Positions 1 through 8,520 are shown, numbered from the stretch's first letter. The stretch: DNA of 25,237 nucleotides from CAZOOK01 sp964581385 (GCA_964581385.1 CAZOOK010000054.1:1-25237); one strand, 5' to 3'. Made by a program: numbers and translations. The notes: a model not told the origin generated them from the letters alone.

Positions 1-396
1 AACAGCGCTCCGAACGAAGGCGACGGAGCCGGTCACGAATCTAAAGTCGGCCATCACTCTGACAAGGATGAAAGCAATAAGGACGAAAAGGGCACTGACG
101 TTCACGCGCCCTCAGATCCATCGGTCACGGCACACAACACTTATCAGGATGCTCAGTACCGCGCGCTCGCGGGACTGATCGATCAGCCGGTGTCGCCCGT
201 GGTCGCGCCGGCCAAAGTGCTGCGCACGCTGATCGTCAGCTATGAGGATCACGAAGCGCTGTACATGCCACGGTATGTGTTCTTCGTGGTGGACAACCCG
301 CATTTCGTTTTGGGCGACTACCTCAACAACGAAGTTCCTGCAGGTCCGTCGATCTTTCCGAATGGACATTCGCGTACGTCACCGGAGTCGCACTGA
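1..396 (+). CDS. traV: TraV-like outer-membrane core lipoprotein, C-terminal part (5' end outside window)
   Basis: The frame is open from base 1, so only the last 131 residues are present. TraV is the outer-membrane lipoprotein that, with TraK and TraB, forms the core complex of F-type secretion channels. The recognisable part is the C-terminal TraV segment from about base 184: the PVVAPAKVLRTLIVSYED stretch, then the MPRYVFFVV and GDYL elements, which match the family pattern of P..R..R.W.AP.ED....P.Y.... The preceding stretch is a hydrophilic Asp/Lys/His/Ser-rich linker, as is common before this domain. The lipobox cysteine and signal peptide are outside the window. The stop codon overlaps the traC start by one base (TGATG), so the two genes are translationally coupled. 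The call rests on the short C-terminal motif plus position directly before traC. Confidence 0.75.
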   Translation, partial: NSAPNEGDGAGHESKVGHHSDKDESNKDEKGTDVHAPSDPSVTAHNTYQDAQYRALAGLIDQPVSPVVAPAKVLRTLIVSYEDHEALYMPRYVFFVVDNPHFVLGDYLNNEVPAGPSIFPNGHSRTSPESH

Positions 397-2864
397 TGTT
401 CGACATGCTCACGGGGACTGAGGCCGGCCCCAAGGAGGGCGAGGATGCCGCGCTGGTGCGCCGCCAGCCCTTCGCGAAATGGTTGCGCCTGGGATCGTAT
501 GACGCCGAGGCCGGAAGCTTTCATTGCAGCGACAACACGACCGGCTATGTGTGGGAGTGCGCGCCGGTTGCGTTCATGGGCGCCAATTGCCTGAATGGGC
601 TGGTCAACCTTTTGAAGCAAGAATTTCCGTCCGATGCGTTGCTGCAGTTCATTCAGATGCCGAGCGAGCGCATCGCACCACTGCTCGAAGAGTACCTGTC
701 GCGCAAGACGCGCAAGGATTCCGTCGCGCAGGAAGCCGCGCAACGCTACGCCGAGCATCTGTGGGCGGGCCGGTCTGGATTGCAGAAGATGCGCGGAATC
801 CCGGTGCGGCAGTTTCGCCTGCTCATCTGCGTTAAGAGCAAGGAACAGATGCGGCTGGAGGTCGTGCGCACCATCGAGGAAGCACTGCGCTCGGCGGGCC
901 TGGCACCGCGCCGCTTAGGCCCCGGCCCGATGCTCGCGTGGTTCCGCGAGCTGTTCAACGGGACGTTGCCGGAAAATCCGCAGGCGTGGTGCGAAAACAC
1001 CTTGCTGCGCAATCAGATCATCGGCAGCGAATATCCGGTCGAGCACGTCAGCGCCCAGCAGGGCGTGATGCGGATCGGCGGGCGCTACGCGACCTGTCTG
1101 ACGCCTAAGACCATGCCGTCGCCGGCGCATCCCTTGAAGATGAATCGACTGCTGGGAGGCTATAGCGGTGTCGAGGACGATGGCACGCAGCTCACCTACC
1201 GGTACATCTTCACGGCCAACGTCTGGTTTCGCGCCAGCAAATCTGACATCAAGAGCCAAGGCAATCTGACGATGATGCAGCGCGCCGGCGGGTCACTGGC
1301 CAAATCGCTCAAGCAGCGGGTCGATGAAATTGACTGGGTGCTGGACGATCTGGAACAGACGCCGTACGTCAATATCAGTCTTTCGATGTGGGTATTCGGC
1401 GATGACCTCAATCAGCTGAACGAAGGCGTTGCGCGGGTAAGAGGTCTGTGGGAGCGGCAGGAATTCGTGATGCAGCGCGAGACCACACCTGGGATCGTGC
1501 AGGCGATGCTGATCAACGCGCTTCCGTTCGGCCTGATCATGAACGACGCCGCGCTCAAGTTGATGGACCGCGATTTCAAAGTGTCGGCGCGCGCAGCGGC
1601 CTGCTTCCTTCCAGTCCAGGGTGACTTTGCCGGGTACATGGACCCGGTCCTGCTCCTGGTCGGTCGCAAGGGGCAGCTGACTTCGATCGATGTATTCGAC
1701 AAGCGCGCCAATAACTACAACTTCCTGGTGTCGGCCGGCTCGGGTGCCGGCAAGAGCTTCGTAACCAATTTCGTCGTCGGCAATTACTTCGGTGCCGGCG
1801 CGCTGATTCGCTGTGTTGATATTGGATATTCCTACAAGAAGCAATGCCATTCGCTGAAAGGACGTTTTATCGACGTTGGGGATTCTAATTCCCGTGTCGT
1901 CATCAATCCGTTCCAGAAGCCGCGCGGCGGTGACGCCGAAGACGACGTCATGAACCGGCAGACCACCGCCAACATTCTGCTGATGATGGCTTATTCAACG
2001 GTCGGGGTGACGGGTCTGACGCAGACCCACTATGCCCTGATGAACGATGCGGTCGAGTTCGCGATTTCGTGCGACGGCGGCGTCAACGGCATCGATCACG
2101 CCTACGAATATCTGCGCCAGTATCCGAAGCTCGCAAAAACGGAATTCGCCTTGGAAGCGGCGCAACCGCTGGCGCAGGAGATCGGATTCAACCTGCGCGA
2201 TTTTCGTTCGGACGGGGTCTATGGCCGTCTCTTCAATGGCACCGCCACCTTCGACATCAGCTCGGATCACTTCGTGGTGCTGGAGCTGGAAAAGCTGCTC
2301 AACAACAAAGCGTTGTTCTCGGTGGTGTCGCTGCAGGTCATGAACGCGATCACGCAGGACCTGTATCTCTCCGATCGCAGCACGCAGCGGTTTCAATTGT
2401 TCGACGAGGCCTGGCGTTATCTTGGTTTGGGATCGTCGGCGTTGATCGCGTCGGTGATCTACGAGATGTACCGGCGGGCGCGCAAATACCACGGTTCCAC
2501 TGGGATCGTCACGCAGTCGCTGCTGGACTTGCAGAAGTTCGGCGACGTCGGCGAGGTCATCAAGGCCAATTCCGCGTTCAAGTTCCTGCTGGAGTCGGAG
2601 GATTATCAGCTCGCCGTCGACCGCGGAATCGTCGACTATCAGGGCCTGGCGCTTGAGCTGGCCAAGTCGGTCCGTAACCAGAAACCCAATTATTCGGAGG
2701 TGCTGTTCGACACGCCGTTCGGCGTGGGCGTCGGCCGGCTGTGCGTGGATCCGTGGACGTACTGGATGAACACCTCGTCCGGCGATGAATTCAAGCGCTA
2801 CGAGGGCCTGGTTGCCAGCGGTCGGACGCCGTTGCAGGCGATCACTGAACTCGCCGGCGGCTGA
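396..2864 (+). CDS. traC: TraC, VirB4-family ATPase of F-type conjugative transfer
   Basis: This 822-residue protein is the cytoplasmic, membrane-associated ATPase that powers pilus assembly. The N-terminal half is the TraC-specific region. The C-terminal half is a RecA-like ATPase with Walker A GSGAGKS at residues 448-454 (preceded by VSA) and Walker B-type FQLFDEAW at 666-673, with D670 and E671. A conserved segment around residue 704 (GSTGIVTQSLLDL) fits the post-Walker-B region of VirB4 proteins. F TraC is about 875 residues, so this is close to full length. The ATG overlaps the traV stop by one base, which supports the start. The next gene follows after 15 bases. Nothing suggests damage. 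Long open frames on the opposite strand are shadows of the G+C-rich codon usage. Confidence 0.95.
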   Translation: MFDMLTGTEAGPKEGEDAALVRRQPFAKWLRLGSYDAEAGSFHCSDNTTGYVWECAPVAFMGANCLNGLVNLLKQEFPSDALLQFIQMPSERIAPLLEEYLSRKTRKDSVAQEAAQRYAEHLWAGRSGLQKMRGIPVRQFRLLICVKSKEQMRLEVVRTIEEALRSAGLAPRRLGPGPMLAWFRELFNGTLPENPQAWCENTLLRNQIIGSEYPVEHVSAQQGVMRIGGRYATCLTPKTMPSPAHPLKMNRLLGGYSGVEDDGTQLTYRYIFTANVWFRASKSDIKSQGNLTMMQRAGGSLAKSLKQRVDEIDWVLDDLEQTPYVNISLSMWVFGDDLNQLNEGVARVRGLWERQEFVMQRETTPGIVQAMLINALPFGLIMNDAALKLMDRDFKVSARAAACFLPVQGDFAGYMDPVLLLVGRKGQLTSIDVFDKRANNYNFLVSAGSGAGKSFVTNFVVGNYFGAGALIRCVDIGYSYKKQCHSLKGRFIDVGDSNSRVVINPFQKPRGGDAEDDVMNRQTTANILLMMAYSTVGVTGLTQTHYALMNDAVEFAISCDGGVNGIDHAYEYLRQYPKLAKTEFALEAAQPLAQEIGFNLRDFRSDGVYGRLFNGTATFDISSDHFVVLELEKLLNNKALFSVVSLQVMNAITQDLYLSDRSTQRFQLFDEAWRYLGLGSSALIASVIYEMYRRARKYHGSTGIVTQSLLDLQKFGDVGEVIKANSAFKFLLESEDYQLAVDRGIVDYQGLALELAKSVRNQKPNYSEVLFDTPFGVGVGRLCVDPWTYWMNTSSGDEFKRYEGLVASGRTPLQAITELAGG

Positions 2865-2879
2865 TGGGACCCGTTCGGA

Positions 2880-4868
2880 ATGTTCAGGACCATGGTCAAT
2901 GTCATGCACACGCTGCTTTCGCTAGCGATGCTGACCGCGATGGGTGCGGCCCAGGCTGTCGGCACCGACATGAACGCCGAGGCGCAAAACTCGGCGACGG
3001 CCGTAAGCAATGTTTTCGGCAGTCCCGCGTCGATGAACAGCGGTCTGGCACAGCCGCTGAACACCGCCGGCACGATGAGCACCGTCAACGGCGCGACGCA
3101 GTTCGGGACGAATGCGGCGTGTCCGGCGGCGTCGCAGTACCTGCAGGTCACGATGGCGACGCAGTCAACCGGGGATCTGGCGAATCTCGCATTGGCGTGG
3201 AATCCGAATCTCGGGGCAACTTACACACAGACCATCGCGATCGGCGGGCCGATTTCCGGCGTCTGCAACAACGGCCTGATCCGCTGCGATGCGGGCACGT
3301 TCAACAACTGCAGTTTCCTGCAATGGCAGGCGTCGACAACCAGCATCGGATTGGTGGCTGTGCAGCATGAGTCGTTGGGCGCCTGCTACTGCATCAACAA
3401 TTACTGCGGCGCGAACCTCGTCGCCAACAATGCCAAAAAGGTGCTCAGCGATATCGGCGGCGGCATCCGCCTTGCGCTGAACGCAGTGTGGCCGCGACTG
3501 GCGATCTCGCAATCCGGCACGCAGCCGGATCCGGCTCAGATCGTTTACTACGCCAATTCGGCCGGCTGCAACGCAACCGGCCCGGCGCCCGAGAGTTATT
3601 TCAATAACGCCAGCACGTCGAGCATGCCGGCGGCGGGGCAGGCGATCGCTTCGGACCCGACCAGCACCTACAACATGGTTCTGAACAGTCCGGCGGCGAC
3701 AGGCCAGACCAGCTCGCCAGTGTCCTGCACGCTGCAGCGTCAAATCGGTTTGAATTCGATCAGCAAGACGAATGTCGTGCAGGTGTTGTCGAAGACCGCC
3801 GGCACCACCTACGACTGCGGGTCCGGCTGCCTGCAGGTGCAACTCGGCGCGCAGGGCATCAATTACTGGTCGGGCGGGACCTGCAGCGTATTCCAGGATA
3901 ACGAGAAGATTCAGATCAGCGGCAGTCAGTATCTGACGTCCGCGAAGCTGGTGAATACGACGTACGACGATTGGATGCAGGTGCTGGTCAACGGATCGCT
4001 GGTGTGGGTCGATCCGTCGCAATGGACCGACATCACGGTGCCGGTCAACTTCAATCAGGGCTGGTCGTGCGACACCGGCCGGCAGCTTGTGAGTACGCCG
4101 AATCTCAATCTGATGTCGGCATTCGGCAAGAACGGGACGGTGACGGTCACCAACCGGACCTCGGTTGGGGGAGAGGGGGAAGGCTGGTCCATCATCGAAT
4201 TCCACGTCAATGAAGCCTGCACGATCAGCTCCAACACGATCACCGATGGCTGTTCAGGGTACGAGTCGAAGCCCGACTGCCAGCTCGAAAGCGAAATCAT
4301 CGACGGCGTGCAGACCGTCAATAACTACATGTCGACCGGTCTTCAGCCGCTGGCATCGACGCAAAACATCAGCGGTGCCTGCAACTACGGCCCGATGACG
4401 GAGCCGTGGTGGAAAACGCAGCGCGTGTATGTCTGTAACGCCGGAAACACGACCTACGACTTCAGCGATACGGTTGCTCGTTACAACAGCGTCGCCAGCA
4501 CGCTCAACACCAGCACCGGCGATTACACCGACCGCACGGTCACGCAGCCGGGCGGAACGCCGACGTTCAGCAACGGCAATGCGCCGCTGCCGCCGCCACA
4601 GCCGGCCGCCTGCTTTCAGCAGTGCGAGACGACGTCGGCACCGCTGGGGCCGGCGGTGGGTGATCAGTCCGGCCCGGTCAGCACCCTGAACACGACGGGC
4701 ACCGCGCAGAGCTACTCGTTCCGCGAGTGCTCAACGCAGGGCACCTGCCCGCTGAACCCCGGCGAAACCATCGTCTCCGACTGCGCCTGTACGAATGACT
4801 TCAACAAGGCGGCGACATCCATGCAACTGATGCGCATGATGGAAGAGGACGCGGTATGCCTGCCATGA
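2880..4868 (+). CDS. traN: TraN-like mating-pair stabilisation protein, N-terminal and middle part
   Basis: This is a 662-residue exported, cysteine-rich protein. The first 26 residues form a signal peptide (hydrophobic TLLSLAMLTAMGAAQA). Alternative ATGs at 2889 and 2904 would keep it; the ribosome site before 2880 is weak. TraN is an outer-membrane adhesin that contacts the recipient. The segment YDDWMQVLVNG (residues 362-372) followed by WVDPSQW matches the middle domain of large TraN proteins, and the last 15 residues (MQLMRMMEEDAVCLP) match a TraN stretch that in ordinary TraN continues into the conserved C-terminal cysteine domain. Here the frame stops and that domain is encoded by the next gene, which overlaps by 13 bases. 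F TraN is about 602 residues; the two proteins here total 980. Position between traC and traW is unusual, because in F traN follows trbC. Confidence 0.8.
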   Translation: MFRTMVNVMHTLLSLAMLTAMGAAQAVGTDMNAEAQNSATAVSNVFGSPASMNSGLAQPLNTAGTMSTVNGATQFGTNAACPAASQYLQVTMATQSTGDLANLALAWNPNLGATYTQTIAIGGPISGVCNNGLIRCDAGTFNNCSFLQWQASTTSIGLVAVQHESLGACYCINNYCGANLVANNAKKVLSDIGGGIRLALNAVWPRLAISQSGTQPDPAQIVYYANSAGCNATGPAPESYFNNASTSSMPAAGQAIASDPTSTYNMVLNSPAATGQTSSPVSCTLQRQIGLNSISKTNVVQVLSKTAGTTYDCGSGCLQVQLGAQGINYWSGGTCSVFQDNEKIQISGSQYLTSAKLVNTTYDDWMQVLVNGSLVWVDPSQWTDITVPVNFNQGWSCDTGRQLVSTPNLNLMSAFGKNGTVTVTNRTSVGGEGEGWSIIEFHVNEACTISSNTITDGCSGYESKPDCQLESEIIDGVQTVNNYMSTGLQPLASTQNISGACNYGPMTEPWWKTQRVYVCNAGNTTYDFSDTVARYNSVASTLNTSTGDYTDRTVTQPGGTPTFSNGNAPLPPPQPAACFQQCETTSAPLGPAVGDQSGPVSTLNTTGTAQSYSFRECSTQGTCPLNPGETIVSDCACTNDFNKAATSMQLMRMMEEDAVCLP

Positions 4869-5812
4869 CTCGATCAATCGCTTTTGTCCCGGCGGTCCTG
4901 GCGGTCCTTGCGCTGGGCCCTGCACAAGCCGCCAATATGGTTTGCGCCGTCGATCTGAACGGTGACGGATCCATCGATCAGTCCACCGAGATTCAAAGTT
5001 GCACTAATTACACGGCGGCCGGCGCCGGAACAGTGGCGGGTTATCTGTGTCCGATGCAATCAACGGCCTGCCAGGTGAATACCTCGGGCGCCTGGGCCTG
5101 TCCGCTGGGATCGCAGTATTCGTGCATGGGGTCGGCAGGGAATACGCCGATGTGCTCGCCGAATACCTGCGTGGACTCGAACAACGCCGGCGGTACCAGC
5201 GTGCCGGTGATGAACAATCCGACGCCGACCAGCACCGGTCCGACGAACAGCACGACGGGTGCCTGCACCGGGCACGTGCAGGTCTTTGCGGGGCGCGCGG
5301 CGAGCTGCCGCGGCCAAGGCGTTGACACGGCGTTTCAGGACTGCTGCAAAGCCAATAACACGGTCCACGACACCATGGGTGCGACCAGCACCAACGAGCA
5401 GAAGCCGATGCTCGCCTCAGTGCTTTCGTCGGTGATTCCGCTGTATCCGTCCTGCTCGCAAAGCGAGACGCAGACCGGACTCGAAGAGCAAAGCAACCTG
5501 TGCGTCCACATCGGCGATTACTGCACCGACAGCTGGCCGCTGGTGGGCTGCGTGCAGCAAGCGCACGCCTTCTGCTGCTTCAGCTCGGTGCTCGCGCAAA
5601 TTATTCAGACGCAGGGGCGCCAGCAGCTTCCGGCCATGGGCGGCTTCGGCACCGCGCAGAGCCCGAACTGCCGTGGCTTCACGCCTGCGGAATTTCAGTC
5701 GATCGATTTTTCGCGGATCGATCTGTCGTCGTACTACACCCAGCTCGAATACAGATCCCAGTCCACCATCCAGTCGGAGTTGAATACCAGTGGCGTTCCG
5801 GCTCATCAATAA
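4856..5812 (+). CDS. traN: TraN C-terminal cysteine-rich domain as a separate exported protein
   Basis: This 318-residue protein has its own signal peptide (residues 1-26, AFVPAVLAVLALGPAQAA) and then a conserved TraN C-terminal block at about 140-300. In order, the block contains VFAGR..CR (143-152), DCCK (162-165), GDYC (220-223), FCCF (239-242), QGRQQL (253-258) and CRGFT (272-276), ending with the F..ID.S.Y segment. In canonical TraN this block is the C-terminal part of one polypeptide. Residues 27-138 are a cysteine-containing region and a Thr/Ser/Pro linker. The start overlaps the preceding gene by 13 bases, with AGAGGA just upstream as a ribosome site, so it is translated in its own right rather than being the product of a recent frameshift. 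Periplasmic or outer-membrane localisation is expected. It presumably associates with the product of 2880-4868, possibly through disulfides; that is inference. Confidence 0.85.
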   Translation: MPAMTRSIAFVPAVLAVLALGPAQAANMVCAVDLNGDGSIDQSTEIQSCTNYTAAGAGTVAGYLCPMQSTACQVNTSGAWACPLGSQYSCMGSAGNTPMCSPNTCVDSNNAGGTSVPVMNNPTPTSTGPTNSTTGACTGHVQVFAGRAASCRGQGVDTAFQDCCKANNTVHDTMGATSTNEQKPMLASVLSSVIPLYPSCSQSETQTGLEEQSNLCVHIGDYCTDSWPLVGCVQQAHAFCCFSSVLAQIIQTQGRQQLPAMGGFGTAQSPNCRGFTPAEFQSIDFSRIDLSSYYTQLEYRSQSTIQSELNTSGVPAHQ

Positions 5813-6395
5813 GGGGCGCGTGCGCGCAGCCGTGCTCGCGCTGATCGGCATGGGTGCCGCGCAAGCGAGTGCGGTGGTGATCGGCCCGACGTATCCGATC
5901 AGTGAGCCCGACGTGCTTAGTGTCATCAAGCAGCGCGCCGCCGCACTGGACTGGAAGCACTACCTCGAAACGCACCCGCAGCAGTTCAAGGGGACCGAGT
6001 CGGTGAATGTCGCCCGTGCCACGCGCACGCAGGGGAGGACGTTCGATCCGACCTATGCGATTCCAGCCGACATCCTCGATCGCGACGGCAAGGTGCTGTA
6101 CGCGGTGGGTACCCGCGTCAATGTCCTTGATCGGGTTCACCTGCCGGGGCGCTACATCGTGATCTCAGCGGATGACTACGACTGGCTGCGCGATGTTGGA
6201 AAACCTCAGCCCGGCGACAAGGTATTGCTCGCCGACGGCAGCGCGCTGGCCGAGCGTCTGCGCACGCATTGGCCGCTGTATCAGCTCTCCGCGCGATTCG
6301 TCGACCGCTTCGGCATCCAGGCGATTCCCTGCATCGTTCAGCAGCGCGGCACGCTGCTGCAGATCAATGAATACAAGGTGGAACACCATGGCTGA
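5790..6395 (+). CDS. traW: TraW, F-type pilus assembly protein
   Basis: TraW is a periplasmic protein needed with TrbC for F pilus assembly. The 201-residue product (F TraW is about 210) starts with a signal peptide (basic FRLINKGRVR, then AAVLALIGMGAAQASA). It carries the family landmarks in order: GPTYPISEPDVL, R.FDPTYAIPADI, DRDGKVLYAVGTRVNVLD, and near the end FGIQAIPCIVQQRGTLLQINE. The latter corresponds to the gI..vPa.v.q.g..L.i.E motif. The GTG at 5790 overlaps the upstream gene by 23 bases and has GGAG ten bases upstream. A second GTG at 5820 would remove the overlap, but its AAGGGG lies only three bases away. The 3' end overlaps the next small gene by 8 bases. Confidence 0.9.
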   Translation: MAFRLINKGRVRAAVLALIGMGAAQASAVVIGPTYPISEPDVLSVIKQRAAALDWKHYLETHPQQFKGTESVNVARATRTQGRTFDPTYAIPADILDRDGKVLYAVGTRVNVLDRVHLPGRYIVISADDYDWLRDVGKPQPGDKVLLADGSALAERLRTHWPLYQLSARFVDRFGIQAIPCIVQQRGTLLQINEYKVEHHG

Positions 6396-6642
6396 GCAAT
6401 CGCAGATGTACGCAGGATTCAGTGTGTCGCGTTCGGGACTCCTGATCAGCGCTGCGGTGCTGATGAGTGTCAGTGGCTGGGTGTTCCTCGCGCCAACTGA
6501 ATCGGGCGACCTGCTCTTCGATCGCGCCGAGCATCTGGCGGCAATGTTCGGAATGCTCATCGCCTGCGTCGAAGCGTTTCTCGGCGCCGTTGCGACGTGG
6601 AAATCGATGCGGCCACGGCGTGGTGACGAGGTGACGGCATGA
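6388..6642 (+). CDS. Small inner-membrane protein, unrecognised, between traW and traU
   Basis: The 84-residue product has two hydrophobic segments, approximately SGLLISAAVLMSVSGWVFLA (17-36) and AAMFGMLIACVEAFLGAVATW (51-71), joined by a short acidic loop and ending in a basic tail (KSMRPRR). This predicts a two-pass inner-membrane protein with a cytoplasmic C-terminus. AAGGTGG lies 6-7 bases upstream of the ATG, and the gene overlaps traW by 8 bases and traU by 4 (ATGA). It is therefore a bona fide operon member. I do not recognise a family. F has small membrane proteins such as TrbI and TrbE in its operon, but no similarity to them is evident by eye. Confidence 0.7.
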   Translation: MAEQSQMYAGFSVSRSGLLISAAVLMSVSGWVFLAPTESGDLLFDRAEHLAAMFGMLIACVEAFLGAVATWKSMRPRRGDEVTA

Positions 6643-7634
6643 ACCGTCGCCGGCGATTGTCAGGCCGCGTGCTGGCTCTATGCGCCGGCTTGCTGGCCGG
6701 CCCGGTGTTCGCGGCATGCACCAACAAGAGCTTTCTAGATCCCATTACGGATATCGATTGGGACTGCATCTTTCCGATGTCGATCGCGGGTATTCCGATC
6801 GATATGGGTGAGCATCCACCCGATGACACCGACAACGAATTTTACTGCTATTGCTCCGACCGCTACCTCGCGGGCTATGGATTTCCAATCCAGTACTGGG
6901 AGCCGGCCTTGATCGTCGACACGGTTGCTGACGCCTGGTGCTTTCCTGCGATCGGCGCCGACATGTCGTCCGATACGGACAAGAATCTCAGCGGCTCACT
7001 CAACACCAGCATCGGGCAGGGCGATGCCAATCACGCGTTCCAGCAGTACCACATCTACGACTACCCGGTGTGGTCCATTCTCGGAATGTTTCTCGACGAC
7101 TCCTGTATGGAATCGTCCGCTGCCTTTGATATCGCGATGGTCAGCGAGATCCGGCCCGACTGGTCGGATGATTTCACCGCGATGGCGATTTATCCCGAAA
7201 CCGCGCTGATGGGGAACGAGGCCGCGGTCCTGGCCTGCATCGCCGACGCGGTAGCCACAACCGTGCAGGAGCCGATCGACGCCCTCTACTGGTGTATGGG
7301 CGCCTGGGGACTTACGTACCCAATGACAGGAAACATCACCAGTAAAGACTACGTCGAAGCCAACGCCGGCATCGCCGCGCGAGCCCTCTACGTCAATAGC
7401 CGCGATCTCCTGCTCGAAGACCGCGCGGCGGACAAGTGCGAGAGCCTCTATCTGCCGATCTGGATCAAGTCGCACTGGCGGCTTCAGGAAGTGCGTCCCA
7501 TGGTTGACGATCACTGCCATGTCATCGGCGAACCCGGGCTGCTGTGGGATTGGGCCAAGGATCCGCCCGGCTTTTCGGACAATTTCAGCTGGGTTGTTTT
7601 CCGCAAGGTCGACTGCTGCGTCTCGGTTTTTTGA
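6639..7634 (+). CDS. traU: TraU, F-type conjugative pilus/DNA-transfer protein
   Basis: The 331-residue product is almost the same length as F TraU (about 330). It has a signal peptide (MNRRRRLSGR then VLALCAGLLAGPVFA) and a cysteine-rich periplasmic body. Recognisable TraU features include DWDCIFPMSIAG near the mature N-terminus, CYCSDR, GFPIQYWEP, a DAWCFPAIGAD segment, CMGAWGLTYPMTG, and a C-terminal region ending in CC. TraU contributes to pilus assembly and is important for DNA transfer in F. Its many cysteines make it a likely client of the CPYC protein TraF encoded downstream. The start overlaps the preceding gene as ATGA. Following the stop is a strong ribosome site (AAAGGAG) for the next small gene, not a terminator. 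Confidence 0.93.
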   Translation: MNRRRRLSGRVLALCAGLLAGPVFAACTNKSFLDPITDIDWDCIFPMSIAGIPIDMGEHPPDDTDNEFYCYCSDRYLAGYGFPIQYWEPALIVDTVADAWCFPAIGADMSSDTDKNLSGSLNTSIGQGDANHAFQQYHIYDYPVWSILGMFLDDSCMESSAAFDIAMVSEIRPDWSDDFTAMAIYPETALMGNEAAVLACIADAVATTVQEPIDALYWCMGAWGLTYPMTGNITSKDYVEANAGIAARALYVNSRDLLLEDRAADKCESLYLPIWIKSHWRLQEVRPMVDDHCHVIGEPGLLWDWAKDPPGFSDNFSWVVFRKVDCCVSVF

Positions 7635-7654
7635 TCTTAAAGGAGCACTGCGCA

Positions 7655-7915
7655 ATGCGAATAATTCAGTTGATTCGAACGGTATTGGTGGATCGGGTGA
7701 TTGTCATGTGCCTGATCGCAATCGTTGTGGACCGGTGTGGACATTTTGCTCTAAAAGCCTATGAAGACGTCGCGTTCCAGAACTCGAATGTAGGGAGGGC
7801 CTTGCATTTCATGGCTTACGTGAGCCTGGGCGTAATGATGGTTTCCCGCGTATGGATGTATGCGCATAGCGACGATCAGAACGAACAGGACGGTAGCACT
7901 CAGGAACCGCGGTAA
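7655..7915 (+). CDS. Small membrane protein, unrecognised (first of three)
   Basis: The 86-residue product has two hydrophobic stretches, VIVMCLIAIVVDRCGHFAL and ALHFMAYVSLGVMMVSRVWMY, and a hydrophilic Asp/Gln/Glu-rich C-terminal tail. The ATG at 7655 is preceded by AAAGGAG at good spacing; upstream in-frame codons overlap traU and are not needed. It opens a run of three small membrane-protein genes between traU and trbC, where F-type operons normally have none of this kind. Composition shifts here: a 60-base sample at 8281-8340 is 48% G+C against 62% at 2161-2220. No family recognised. Possible roles include accessory assembly factors or exclusion/defence cargo, which the sequence does not decide. 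Confidence 0.6.
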   Translation: MRIIQLIRTVLVDRVIVMCLIAIVVDRCGHFALKAYEDVAFQNSNVGRALHFMAYVSLGVMMVSRVWMYAHSDDQNEQDGSTQEPR

Positions 7916-7957
7916 GTGGGTCTGTTGGTATGCAGCGCTTTAGAGGTGATCGTGGAT

Positions 7958-8227
7958 ATGCCAATGACAAAGGTGATGCGCGAAGACACCTGGGACCGAA
8001 TGATCGGCCGGGCTTTCTTTGTGTCCGCTGCGATGTGGCTCATGTATTTCCTGTTCTTTCACGTCTTGAATGATCCTCTCGCAAACGATCATTCCGTGAT
8101 GAGCGGATCGGTCCGCATGACCATTTTCTTCTGGATGAGTGTGATTCTGTCGGCTTACTGCGCCCTATTAGTTGGGCTCAGTGTTGTCGGCTACATCTCA
8201 TATCGACGGGAGCATAAATCAACGTGA
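7958..8227 (+). CDS. Small membrane protein, unrecognised (second of three)
   Basis: The 89-residue product has two hydrophobic segments (FFVSAAMWLMYFLFFHVL and TIFFWMSVILSAYCALLVGLS) separated by a loop of about 20 residues, with a basic tail (YRREHKST). I chose the ATG at 7958 because GAGGTG lies about ten bases upstream. The frame is open back to a GTG at 7916, and a GTG at 7952 is a further alternative. The overall plan (W-rich amphipathic start, TM, polar loop, TM, short basic tail) resembles the next protein, suggesting the two could be distant relatives; this is only a pattern impression. No known family is recognised. Confidence 0.55.
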   Translation: MPMTKVMREDTWDRMIGRAFFVSAAMWLMYFLFFHVLNDPLANDHSVMSGSVRMTIFFWMSVILSAYCALLVGLSVVGYISYRREHKST

Positions 8228-8250
8228 CCGACAGTTTGGAGTGCTAATTC

Positions 8251-8520
8251 ATGAAATTCTGGAAGTGTTTACGGGCCATTGTGTGCGATCGTCATTTGCA
8301 GCTTCATATGCTCACCTTCGGGTTTATATGGTTCGGCTACTTCGTAATTATGATTCCGACGAAGGGGGACGTTGCGCTTAACAGCGGAGAGCCGTTCGCG
8401 TCACTCGTCCTCTCGGTGATGTATTGGTTGTGCATCGTGATGTCGCTTCTGCTGATATTACTGGTGTGTTTGCGCGCTTCGATGATCGTGTATTCGACAA
8501 GGCAGAGTCGGACCTGCTGA
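8251..8520 (+). CDS. Small membrane protein, unrecognised (third of three)
   Basis: The 89-residue product has hydrophobic segments LTFGFIWFGYFVIMI and LVLSVMYWLCIVMSLLLILLVCL with a polar loop containing TKGDVALNSGEP. TTGGAG lies upstream of the ATG. Its stop overlaps by one base an ATG (TGATG at 8518-8522) that may start trbC. Codon use and base composition are less G+C-rich than in traU or traF. It completes the trio of short membrane proteins inserted in the tra operon. No function can be assigned. Confidence 0.55.
   Translation: MKFWKCLRAIVCDRHLQLHMLTFGFIWFGYFVIMIPTKGDVALNSGEPFASLVLSVMYWLCIVMSLLLILLVCLRASMIVYSTRQSRTC

Noticed and set aside
1995..2909. 304-codon minus-strand frame opposite traC
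   Set aside because: It mirrors the reading frame of a certain gene in G+C-rich DNA, has no ribosome site and no protein family features.
3165..4205. 346-codon minus-strand frame opposite the first traN gene
   Set aside because: Arg/His/Ala-rich shadow composition with no signal or motif; the plus strand is a well-supported exported protein.
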